Shown piece after piece: positions 31,400-38,234 of a stretch of DNA of 41,908 nt. The notes under the pieces were generated by a model that ran no database searches, had not been told where the DNA came from, and was given only the letters and a program-made list of their open reading frames with translations. The first letter of the stretch is position 1. Every line of letters starts with the position of its first letter. The stretch lies in the NCBI GenBank assembly GCA_016191335.1, contig JACPOW010000116.1:1-41908 (forward strand). Reading direction: 5' to 3'. The DNA comes from Elusimicrobiota bacterium. GTDB lineage: Bacteria; Elusimicrobiota; Elusimicrobia; UBA1565; UBA9628. The translations under genes were made by a program, and so were the position numbers.

Positions 31400-32339
31400 G
31401 GGCTTCCTCCCAAAGTCTCAGGGCGCGCGCGAGCAGCGCGTCCGGTCCGGCGGCGGCGTCGAGCGCCTCGGCGTCGAGCTGGTTGCGGAACCAGGTGCGC
31501 TGGCGCTTGGCGTAGGCGACGGTCGCGCGGATCAGCTCCGCGAGGCCCGCCTCCTCCGTCATCTCTCCGCGCGTGCAGGCCAGCGCCTCGCGGTAGCCGA
31601 GGCTGGTGAACCCGGGCTCCGCGCCAGTGTACACCTTAGGCACGAGCGCCGTCACCTCGCTGAGCAGCCCCGGCCACATGCCGCGGGCGCGGGTTTCGAT
31701 GCGCTCGCGCGAGAGCTCCGGGTTCATGTCGAGGCGCAGAGCCAAGGTCGGCTTCATCCCCCCGTCCCTTCCCTCGCGCCAGTGGACCGAGATGGGCTTG
31801 CCGGTCAGCTCGAGAACCTCGAGGGCGCGGATCACGCGCTGGATGTTGGCGGGTGGTATGCCGGCCGCGGCCTCCGGGTCGGCCTTGGCCAGGCGCGCGT
31901 GCAGGGCCGCGCGGCCGTGCTTCTCCGCCTCGGCGGTCAGGCGCGCGCGCACCGCCTCGTCCCTCGGCGGCAGCGGGGACATCCCCTCGAGCAAGGCGCG
32001 CAGGTACAATCCCGTGCCGCCGCAGACGAGCGGGATCTTCCCGCGCGAGCGGATGCCGGCGATCGCGTCGGACGCTTCCTTCGCCCAGCGGGCGGCGTCG
32101 AAGGTCTCGGACGGGTCGGCGCAGTCGAGCAGCCAGTGGCGCACGCGCGCGCGCTGCTCATTGGAGGGCTTGGCGGTGCCGGCGTCGAGCCGGCGGTACA
32201 CCTGGCGGGAGTCGGCGGAGACGATCTCCGCGCCGAGGGCCTCGGCGAGCGATACGGCGAGATCGGTCTTGCCGGAGGCCGTCGGGCCGGCGAGAACAAG
32301 AATTGACCTGCCGCCGACTATTTCAACTGTTTTCTTCAT
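31380..32339 (-). CDS. miaA: tRNA dimethylallyltransferase MiaA
   Basis: MiaA adds dimethylallyl to A37 of tRNAs reading UNN codons; MiaB, encoded at 36041-37339, then methylthiolates it. The 319 residues have the P-loop LVLAGPTASGKTDLA near 16, EIVSADSRQVYRRLDAGTAKPS, VCGGTGLYLRALLEG, IQRVIRALEV and LGYREAL, with KRQRTWFRNQ near the C-terminus, as in the family. I use ATG 32337-32339; an ATG 11 codons upstream (32372) is possible but lies deeper inside the small gene at 32323-32466. The flanking DNA changes from A+T-rich to G+C-rich at the beginning of miaA. Confidence 0.93.
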   Translation of the reverse strand: MKKTVEIVGGRSILVLAGPTASGKTDLAVSLAEALGAEIVSADSRQVYRRLDAGTAKPSNEQRARVRHWLLDCADPSETFDAARWAKEASDAIAGIRSRGKIPLVCGGTGLYLRALLEGMSPLPPRDEAVRARLTAEAEKHGRAALHARLAKADPEAAAGIPPANIQRVIRALEVLELTGKPISVHWREGRDGGMKPTLALRLDMNPELSRERIETRARGMWPGLLSEVTALVPKVYTGAEPGFTSLGYREALACTRGEMTEEAGLAELIRATVAYAKRQRTWFRNQLDAEALDAAAGPDALLARALRLWEEAREKTAA

Positions 32340-32466
32340 CGTAACGGCCAGCAATTTCCCGAAGATGGTCATTAAATGCGAACTTCTCGAATGCTCCTCT
32401 CGCGGCGGGAATATCTTCTAAGCACGCGTCGTCGACCTTTCGGGCGTTCTGAATCTCCGTTGGCAT
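32323..32466 (-). CDS. Possible small protein between the immunity gene and miaA
   Basis: The 47 residues start at ATG 32464-32466 and overlap the miaA start by 17 bases. It is acidic and helical (ACLEDIPAARGAFEKFAFND, HLREIAGRYDEENS). No family is recognised. The surrounding DNA is about 45% G+C (hand count of 32461-32520), like the immunity gene and unlike miaA (about 77% at 31441-31500), so it appears to belong to the acquired module. It could be an orphan or remnant immunity fragment, or only a fortuitous frame. Confidence 0.4.
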   Translation of the reverse strand: MPTEIQNARKVDDACLEDIPAARGAFEKFAFNDHLREIAGRYDEENS

Positions 32467-32498
32467 CGGCGCCTCATCTAAGGCGATAAATTTTATTG

Positions 32499-32816
32499 TC
32501 AGGGCCGTTTTAAAAGAGAGAGCTCTTCCTGCCAAGCACGTCTCACCCCCGCGAGCCAGTCTGCGGCATCTTGGGAATTGGCGAAACGGCGGTTGAGGGT
32601 TTCCGAGAACGCCTGCCACTCTCCGTCCATCTCAGACAACATCCTTTCGGTCTCCAGAATTAGCTTCTCGAGTATGGCAATCCGGTCGCTCACAGGCCAG
32701 TCCGCGCGCAGTCGCCGTGCAATCTCATCATCCGTCGCGTCGTCCGACGGGTCGGAGAAGTCGTGGAGGTAGCCCGCGAAGGTCCGATACTTACTCTTGT
32801 ATTCGTTTTGGCGCAT
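32499..32816 (-). CDS. Probable immunity protein to the RNase A-like toxin (CdiI-like)
   Basis: The 105 residues start at ATG 32814-32816, inside the last 26 bases of the toxin gene. The all-helical pattern FAGYLHDFSDPSDDATDDEI, then ILEKLILETERMLSEM, then AFSETLNRRF and a final DWLAGVRRAWQEEL, resembles the CDI-system immunity proteins paired with RNase A-type CdiA-CT toxins. Members share a Y-hydrophobic-hydrophobic-G-Y-h-x-D start and a WL near the end. It is acidic, cytoplasmic and lacks a signal peptide, as expected for binding a basic nuclease. G+C content (53% in 32641-32700, counted by hand) is far below neighbouring genes. Binding to the toxin is inferred. Confidence 0.72.
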   Translation of the reverse strand: MRQNEYKSKYRTFAGYLHDFSDPSDDATDDEIARRLRADWPVSDRIAILEKLILETERMLSEMDGEWQAFSETLNRRFANSQDAADWLAGVRRAWQEELSLLKRP

Positions 32817-35580
32817 GGCGTGTCGGGTACGCGGTGAGGATAAATATTCGGCAATCGGGGGGCGCTATCTGCCTTAAAACTATCAGAGCGTGGTTGCGGC
32901 GGTCCGGAGTCGTCGGGGCGTCGAGGGTGAGACCAAAGCCGATGATATCCTTTTCGATGCCGATAAAAGGGACCTCGCGTTCTTCGGCGGTATAATGCGT
33001 TCCCCAATTGGTGATGAAAGCGAGGTTACGGTAAACGGCCTCGCGTGCGACATGCTCGGCCATCGGTTGCCCTTCGAAAGAACTCACATCGGGAAAGCGG
33101 CTCGACAGACGCATCTGCAACTCGTGAAGCTGGACAACATGCTTCTTCAGTGTGTGGCCGAGGTTCTTTCCCTCATGGAAATCAAGGTAACCGGAGCGAT
33201 TCAACCGCCGCCCATCGATGAATCGGTCGAGGATATCTTCTCCGGGCTTCAGGGCGCAATCGACTTGCTCTAGCTGCTTTTGGGCGATGAACAGCAGTAC
33301 AGTTGTGGCGAGCGTGACGCCGAGTGTGGTGCCTACCGTCTCGGGAGCGGCCGCGAGACTTGCCACTCGGGCGACGCGCGCCGCTTTTACAAGGCGAGCC
33401 GTCACGACGATCCGTCGGACATCTCCGGTGATGGTGAAAGTTGCGATTACCGCCGCCACGCGAGAGGGCTTCGTCGAGGGAGCTTCTGGGATCGCCGTTG
33501 GCTCGATCGGCGTCGTGTTCAAGGACCGCGTGCCGTCTCCCGCCTCGATGAACGTTCCGGCGGGTGCCGCGACTGCCTGGGCCGGCTCTTCTTCGAATTC
33601 GGAGTGCTCCGCGGTGGCCTGGTCGAGGTCGCCGAAGCTGCCTTCCGCTCGGTCGACGACCGCTGCTCTCTTGGTTGCCTCGTTCCGCACCGACAGACGA
33701 AGGATCGCTTCGCCCGTTGGCCCAGTATCGACCGTTCCAGCGGTGCGAGCGGTACCGCTGTCCCACTGCACTTCAAACTTTATTTTATGTCCTGCCAAGG
33801 GCGCTTCCGGACGATCGCATGTCACGCGCACCACGATGTCTTCGGGAGACCCTCCGATCGTCTTTGGCGAGGAGGCCATCACGAGATCGCATCTCGGCTC
33901 CGGCGGAGGCGGCGGTTTCGGCGGCGGCGATGCCTTTGTCTTTGGTGACGGTGACGATTTCACGACCGATGCGGACGGGGATTTGTTGTTTTTCTTGAAC
34001 AATTTCCCGATGCCTCGAAACAAAGCGGGAATGCCCTTAAGGATGAGCACGGCCCCGAGCTCTCCGAGCGCCTTCCCCAACTCCTCGCCGCCGGTGCCGG
34101 AGTACCCACTGGAGTAAGATGAGCCAGAAGAACTCCCGCCGCCGCAGTTCTGAACGCAGACGCCGTGCGGAACCGACGGCGGAGGCGGAAGTCCCGGGAT
34201 GTTCCAAGCGCCGAGCCCCGCCTCGGTCAAGTCGATGGAACGGGCGCGCGACAGGACGGCGGCCGTGCCGTCATCTTCGATTGATTCAGCCTGGGCCGTA
34301 GGGAAAGCGAACGCGGGATCGTCGAGCCATCGGACAAGAACGGGCGCGGGTATGGCGACGGGCCAGCGGCCTTCTTCCGTGTTTGCCGGGCGCAATACGA
34401 GTATGCCCGCGACCTCGCCCGCTTTATTGAGGACGGGAGCGCCGCTGAGCTCGGGCGAGATGGCGGCGTCGGTCTGAAAGCTGACCTCGCCGACCGTGGT
34501 CACGAGGCCGGACGTCTTCGTCCACAGACCCGAGATCATCGTGTGCCCGATGGCGGTGACGAGTTCGTCTTTGGCGGGAGTCGTCTCCGCGAGGGAGAGG
34601 GCAGGTCGAGTCGGATCCTCGGCAACAGTGAGCACGGCCACGTTCAGCTCGGGATGGCGACGGGCGACCGTTGCCGTGAGCGGGACGGGCTTCGCGTTCG
34701 CGGAATAGGCGAAGAGGTTGGGATGGTCGGTGTCGGCGACGATGGCGGCGTCAGTGACGAGCACGACGCCGTTCTTCGTTCTGAGCAAGGTGGCGGCGGC
34801 TCGCTGGTTTTTCCATACGACGACGAAAACGCTTTCCTCCGGCTTCTGGGCGACGACGCGTCCAGCCGAGATGAGAGCCGCGTCCTTCGCCCGTTGCGCG
34901 GCGGCGAGGTCCGTGAAAGCGGCCGCGCGTGAGCAGTAAAGCTTGGAACGGGCGGCGCCGACGGCCTTGTCGGAGGCGAGCGCCATGGTCAGCTTCCGGA
35001 CCCGGGCGCGGAGCTTCTCGTATCCGGCCCCGGTCAGCTTTGCCTGGAACGAGGCTTGGTCGAGTGCCTGTTCCGCGGATTTGCCCTCAGCCTGCGGGCC
35101 GAGCAGGGCTGACAGCCACTGAGAGGCTTCGCCTTTCTCGGTCTGGAACAAGCCGTCCCGGCTAGAGAGGAGCTTGCGGCGTGCCTCGCCGGGCTCGCAC
35201 GGCGGCTCCGGAAACCGCTGCGCCCAGGTGTAGTCGGTGACCGCGAGCGTCCGGTAGATCGCGTCGAGGCTTGAGGCCCGGTCCTTGAAGAACGGCCGGA
35301 GCTCCGGCGACATCCGTGGCTTGAGCCGCTCGAGCGTCTCTTTGACCTGGGCCTCGTCGCGGAAGCCCTCGAAGCCGTCGGTCAGGACCAGGAGGTCGGC
35401 CTGGAGCGCCGCGAGACCTTTCGAGTCGGCGGGGCCGTCGCTCTGCGCCTCGACGGCCTTCGCGTCGGGGGCCAGGACGTAGGTCGAGAGCAGGTACCAG
35501 AGGGGATCGGCCGTGGTCTCGGCGCGGACGGGGACGGCGAAGGCGAGGAGAAGCGCGAGCGCCGCTCGAGCCTTTCTCAC
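32791..35580 (-). CDS. Secreted polymorphic toxin: degenerate protease-like domain fused to CdiA-CT RNase A-like domain
   Basis: The 929 residues start at GTG 35578-35580. Signal peptide 1-20; an alpha-helical region to about 240; a trypsin/HtrA-like domain about 250-420; a Gly/Ser stretch with a Cys pair (475, 479); a Pro/Lys/Ser linker about 534-562; an Ig-like beta domain about 565-660; a hydrophobic helix 748-767; and a toxin domain from about 797 to the end. The toxin domain has DFHEGKNLGHTLKKHV (His 802, 809, 814), a DVSSF-x-AEHVAREAV segment and the terminal ILTAYP, which match the CdiA-CT RNase A-like family (PF18431 as I recall). In the protease-like domain Ser379 (ELSGAP) remains, but the expected His and Asp sites are Ala279 and Asn313. 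It follows pilZ by 6 bases. Confidence 0.75.
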   Translation of the reverse strand: MRKARAALALLLAFAVPVRAETTADPLWYLLSTYVLAPDAKAVEAQSDGPADSKGLAALQADLLVLTDGFEGFRDEAQVKETLERLKPRMSPELRPFFKDRASSLDAIYRTLAVTDYTWAQRFPEPPCEPGEARRKLLSSRDGLFQTEKGEASQWLSALLGPQAEGKSAEQALDQASFQAKLTGAGYEKLRARVRKLTMALASDKAVGAARSKLYCSRAAAFTDLAAAQRAKDAALISAGRVVAQKPEESVFVVVWKNQRAAATLLRTKNGVVLVTDAAIVADTDHPNLFAYSANAKPVPLTATVARRHPELNVAVLTVAEDPTRPALSLAETTPAKDELVTAIGHTMISGLWTKTSGLVTTVGEVSFQTDAAISPELSGAPVLNKAGEVAGILVLRPANTEEGRWPVAIPAPVLVRWLDDPAFAFPTAQAESIEDDGTAAVLSRARSIDLTEAGLGAWNIPGLPPPPSVPHGVCVQNCGGGSSSGSSYSSGYSGTGGEELGKALGELGAVLILKGIPALFRGIGKLFKKNNKSPSASVVKSSPSPKTKASPPPKPPPPPEPRCDLVMASSPKTIGGSPEDIVVRVTCDRPEAPLAGHKIKFEVQWDSGTARTAGTVDTGPTGEAILRLSVRNEATKRAAVVDRAEGSFGDLDQATAEHSEFEEEPAQAVAAPAGTFIEAGDGTRSLNTTPIEPTAIPEAPSTKPSRVAAVIATFTITGDVRRIVVTARLVKAARVARVASLAAAPETVGTTLGVTLATTVLLFIAQKQLEQVDCALKPGEDILDRFIDGRRLNRSGYLDFHEGKNLGHTLKKHVVQLHELQMRLSSRFPDVSSFEGQPMAEHVAREAVYRNLAFITNWGTHYTAEEREVPFIGIEKDIIGFGLTLDAPTTPDRRNHALIVLRQIAPPDCRIFILTAYPTRHAPKRIQE

Positions 35581-35586
35581 CCAGGT

Positions 35587-36054
35587 TTACTTCGCCTTGC
35601 GAGCGGTCTTCGCCTTCCCGGAGAACAACGAGTGGAACGGGCAGTCGGAGCCGCAGGCGTCGGGCAACCCGAGCGAGGTGCGCGTCTGGCAGTCGGCGCT
35701 GTCCTCGGCCATCTTCTCGATCGCCTTCTGCGCCTCGCGCGAGATCTTCCGGAACGCGAGGCCGACGCTGTAGGTCTCGCCCTTCTGGTGGACGCGCACG
35801 ATGCCGGCCTCGATCGGAACGCCCTCGAGCCCGGGGATGTTCAGGGTCATCTGGAAGCTCTTGGTGTGGGGCGGCTCGATGAACATCAGCAGGGAGATGC
35901 CGCCGGCGGAGAGGTCGGTCATGATGGCGGGCTGCTTGTGCATCATGTTGTCGGAGCCCTCGAGCTCGAGCGTGATCGGCTCGACCATGCCTTCGACGAC
36001 GCTGAAGCGGCGGTGCTTGCGGCGCTCGGCTCCGGTCTTCTTATGCTCGGTCAT
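35587..36054 (-). CDS. PilZ-domain protein with C-terminal Cys motif
   Basis: The 155 residues contain the c-di-GMP-binding PilZ signature: RRKHRRF at about 11-17 (R-x3-R) and DLSAGGISLLM at about 47-57 (D-x-S-x2-G), followed by the barrel with GIVRVHQKGETYSVGLAFRKI. After residue 118 comes a short tail with three Cys (DCQTRTSLGLPDACGSDCPF), which may bind metal or a cluster. It overlaps miaB by 14 bases and precedes the toxin gene by 6 bases. A role as c-di-GMP effector is family knowledge; any link to toxin release would be speculation. Confidence 0.88.
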   Translation of the reverse strand: MTEHKKTGAERRKHRRFSVVEGMVEPITLELEGSDNMMHKQPAIMTDLSAGGISLLMFIEPPHTKSFQMTLNIPGLEGVPIEAGIVRVHQKGETYSVGLAFRKISREAQKAIEKMAEDSADCQTRTSLGLPDACGSDCPFHSLFSGKAKTARKAK

Positions 36055-37339
36055 CTGTTTCCCCTTTTAAAATCCGTTTGCTCGTCCCGGTGACGCGGAC
36101 CTTCACGGTCCGTCCGGCGGGCCTGCTCCCAGTCCAAGAGACCTTGAAGCCGTCCCGGGTGCGGCCGAAGCCGCCGCCCTCGTCCAGCACGTCCACGACC
36201 TTCCCGATCCGGGCGGCGAGCGCTTCTTCCGTCAGCCCGTCGCACAGAGCGTTGAGCCGAGACAACCGCTCTTCCTTCACCGCTTCGGGGACATCGTCCG
36301 TCATGCCCGCCGACTCGGTCCCCTCGCGGGGAGAGTACTTGAATGTGTACGACCACGACGGCCGCAGACGCCTGACCAGGTCGAGGGTGCGCTCGAAATC
36401 CTCGTCGGTCTCTGAGGGGAATCCTACGATAATGTCCGTCGAGACTTCAATGTCGTGCATCGCGCGCCGAAGGCGCGCGGTTTTGTCCAGGATCGAGCCC
36501 GCGTCGTAGTTGCGCCGCATGATTTTTAACAGCCGGTCGGACCCGGATTGGAGCGGAAGATGGATCTGTTCACAAATATTTTTCGTCGTCCCCATCGCGT
36601 CGATCAGATCGTCGTTCACGAAATGCGGATGAGGGCTTTCGAACCGGACCCGCTCCAAGCCCTCGACCCGCCCGAGGCGTCGGAGCAGTTCCGGGAAGCT
36701 GATCCGAGCCCCCCCTTCGTTGCCGTTCCAGCTGTTGACGGTCTGACCGAGCAACGTGATTTCTTTCGCGCCGCGCCCGACCTTCTCCCGCACCTCCGCC
36801 ATCACGGTCTCGTAAGGCCGGTACAGCTCGCGCCCCCGCACCGAAGGCACGATGCAGTAGGAGCAGGAGTAGTTGCAGCCGCGCATGATGGTGACGAAGG
36901 CGGTGCAGGGCGAGGCCCAGCCCGTGGGCTTATCGAGGGTCTCCGGCGGGAACGCCTGCCGCGCCTCGGCCAGCGCGTCGAAGCGCGCGCCGAGGGCCTC
37001 TTCCACGATGCGCGGGTAGTCCTCGATGGACTTGGCGCCGACGACGAGGTCCACGTACGGGAAGCGCTTCTGGATCCAGGGGCCGAGGCGCTCGGCCGCG
37101 CAGCCGGCGACGATCAGGACGCGCCCGGGGTCCTTTTCCTTCCAGTCGCGCAGGCGGCCGATGAAGGAGACCGCCTTGTCCTCGGCGTGCTGGCGCACCG
37201 TGCAGGTGTTGAGGACGATGGCGTCCGCGTCGGCCGGCTCGGCGACGGCGGTGAAGCCGCGGCCCGTCAGGGGCGAGGCCAGCTCTTCGCCGTCGGCGAC
37301 GGACATCTGGCAGCCGAAGGTGACGACGTGCAGGCGCAT
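36041..37339 (-). CDS. miaB: tRNA-2-methylthio-N6-dimethylallyladenosine synthase MiaB
   Basis: MiaB is a radical-SAM methylthiotransferase acting on i6A37 made by MiaA. The 432 residues show the three UPF0004 cluster Cys (TFGCQMSVAD, LNTCTVRQHAEDK, VAGCAAERLG), the radical-SAM motif MRGCNYSCSYCIVPSVRGRE near 153, LLGQTVNSW near 200, QIHLPLQSGSD near 265 and a C-terminal TRAM domain (about 370-425). Asn-to-Ser in the usual GCQMN start and the slightly shortened TRAM are minor. It starts 4 bases after a small 59-residue gene and overlaps pilZ. Confidence 0.95.
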   Translation of the reverse strand: MRLHVVTFGCQMSVADGEELASPLTGRGFTAVAEPADADAIVLNTCTVRQHAEDKAVSFIGRLRDWKEKDPGRVLIVAGCAAERLGPWIQKRFPYVDLVVGAKSIEDYPRIVEEALGARFDALAEARQAFPPETLDKPTGWASPCTAFVTIMRGCNYSCSYCIVPSVRGRELYRPYETVMAEVREKVGRGAKEITLLGQTVNSWNGNEGGARISFPELLRRLGRVEGLERVRFESPHPHFVNDDLIDAMGTTKNICEQIHLPLQSGSDRLLKIMRRNYDAGSILDKTARLRRAMHDIEVSTDIIVGFPSETDEDFERTLDLVRRLRPSWSYTFKYSPREGTESAGMTDDVPEAVKEERLSRLNALCDGLTEEALAARIGKVVDVLDEGGGFGRTRDGFKVSWTGSRPAGRTVKVRVTGTSKRILKGETDDRA

Positions 37340-37343
37340 CGCT

Positions 37344-37523
37344 CTACCGCTTGCTCTTGGCCATCTTCTTCGCCGGCTTCGCGTCCTGGCCCTGGCGGCG
37401 GCCCATGCCGATCTCGACGAGGTTGTGCGTCGCCTCGATGACCTGGCGGCGGGCCTCCGGGTCGAGCGGGGCGAGGGCCATGATGACCTTCTCGAGGGCG
37501 GCGAGCGTCTTCTTCTGGATCAT
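37344..37523 (-). CDS. Small basic helical protein upstream of miaB
   Basis: The 59 residues start at ATG 37521-37523. TAGGAG, which includes the upstream gene's stop codon, provides the ribosome-binding site 4 bases before the start. The helical part (LAALEKVIMALAPLDPEARR, QVIEATHNLVEIG) is followed by a Lys/Arg-rich tail (AKKMAKSKR), suggesting nucleic-acid or ribosome contact. No known family is recognised. It sits 4 bases before miaB. It is supported by context and a good ribosome-binding site, not by homology. Confidence 0.6.
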   Translation of the reverse strand: MIQKKTLAALEKVIMALAPLDPEARRQVIEATHNLVEIGMGRRQGQDAKPAKKMAKSKR

Positions 37524-37530
37524 GGGTCTC

Positions 37531-37695
37531 CTAGAGCTTGACCTTGGACTGCACGACGCGGAAGTGGACGACGCGCATCTCTTCCTCTTCGCGGATCTGC
37601 CGGCAGTTGGCGAAGTTCATCTTCTCCTTGAGCTCGGGCAAGGTCACGCCCTCGCGGTGGGCGAGGTCCTCGTCGAAGCTGCCGAAGGTGCGCAA
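37531..37695 (-). CDS. Possible small protein overlapping the end of fur; start uncertain
   Basis: A frame of up to 54 residues ends at TAG 37531-37533 and carries plausible protein sequence: FGSFDEDLAHREGVTLPELK, then EKMNFANCRQIREEEEMRVV and HFRVVQSKVKL. There is no ATG before the Met of EKMN. TTG at 37693-37695 or a GTG in GAGGGCGTGACC (with GAGG just upstream) are candidate starts. It overlaps the last codons of fur in another frame. Alternatively fur's true end is displaced by a frameshift. Its stop is embedded in the next gene's ribosome-binding site, which suggests real coupling. Confidence 0.4.
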   Translation of the reverse strand: MRTFGSFDEDLAHREGVTLPELKEKMNFANCRQIREEEEMRVVHFRVVQSKVKL

Positions 37696-38171
37696 TTCTT
37701 GGCGGCGCAGTCTTTGCAGAGGCCGAAGACCTCGTGCCGGTGCCACTTCGGCACGAACCCGGCTTTGGCGCAGGCGTCGTCCTGGATCTTCTCCAGGGCG
37801 GGCCAGCGCACCTCCTGGATTCGCCCGCAGGTGACGCAGATGAGGTGGTCGTGGTGAGGGCGGTCGTGCTCGACCTCGAAGCGCGTGGTCCCGCCCTGGC
37901 CGACCACGGGCGAGACGATGCCGCACTCCTGGAGCATCTTGAGGGTGCGGAAGACGGTGGCCCGGCCCACGCCGTGTGAGCGCAGGGCGAGGTAGATCTC
38001 GTCCTGGCTGAGGTGATGGTCGGCCTTGAGGAAGTGGTCGAGGATGAGGCGGCGCTGGCCGGTCAGGCGCAGGCCGTTCTTGGCGAGATGCTGGGTGAAG
38101 ACCCGGACGATCTTCGCGGAGTGCTTCTTGTCCCGGCCGCCTTCATAGACGACGAGTTCTCTCACGGCCAT
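37644..38171 (-). CDS. Fur-family metal-dependent repressor
   Basis: The 175 residues start at ATG 38169-38171. The DNA-binding winged helix spans about 25-105 (LAKNGLRLTGQRRLILDHFL, HHLSQDEIYLALRSHGVGRATVFRTLKML). The dimerisation/metal part has HDRPHHDHLICVTCGRIQEV near 105-125, with the HHDH sensor site and the first Cys pair, and a second Cys pair in FGLCKDCAAKNC near 155. The usual Fur end is about there; the remaining 20 residues (STRTSPTARA type) look like out-of-frame tail. It is transcribed away from the plus-strand gene at 38235. Metal specificity (Fe, Zn, Mn) cannot be told. Confidence 0.92.
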   Translation of the reverse strand: MAVRELVVYEGGRDKKHSAKIVRVFTQHLAKNGLRLTGQRRLILDHFLKADHHLSQDEIYLALRSHGVGRATVFRTLKMLQECGIVSPVVGQGGTTRFEVEHDRPHHDHLICVTCGRIQEVRWPALEKIQDDACAKAGFVPKWHRHEVFGLCKDCAAKNCAPSAASTRTSPTARA

Positions 38172-38222
38172 AGGGTATCAGTCCTCGAGGCGGGGCGCAA
38201 TATTTTAGTCATGAGACCTTGC

Positions 38223-38228
38223 TACAAT
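38223..38228 (+). promoter_or_regulatory. -10 box 7 bases before a start codon
   Basis: TACAAT ends 7 bases before the ATG at 38235. No good -35 is visible at 16-18 bases spacing, so the promoter is weak or activator-dependent. The geometry equals that at 20023 and 17261. Confidence 0.4.
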
Positions 38229-38234
38229 CAGGCC

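Noticed and set aside
32499..35580. Canonical CdiA/CdiB contact-dependent inhibition locus
   Set aside because: No haemagglutinin repeats, no TPS domain and no CdiB barrel; the carrier is only 929 residues and has a protease-like domain.
38013..38234. Upstream extension of the secreted low-complexity protein
   Set aside because: It would overlap fur on the opposite strand and remove the signal peptide from the N-terminus.
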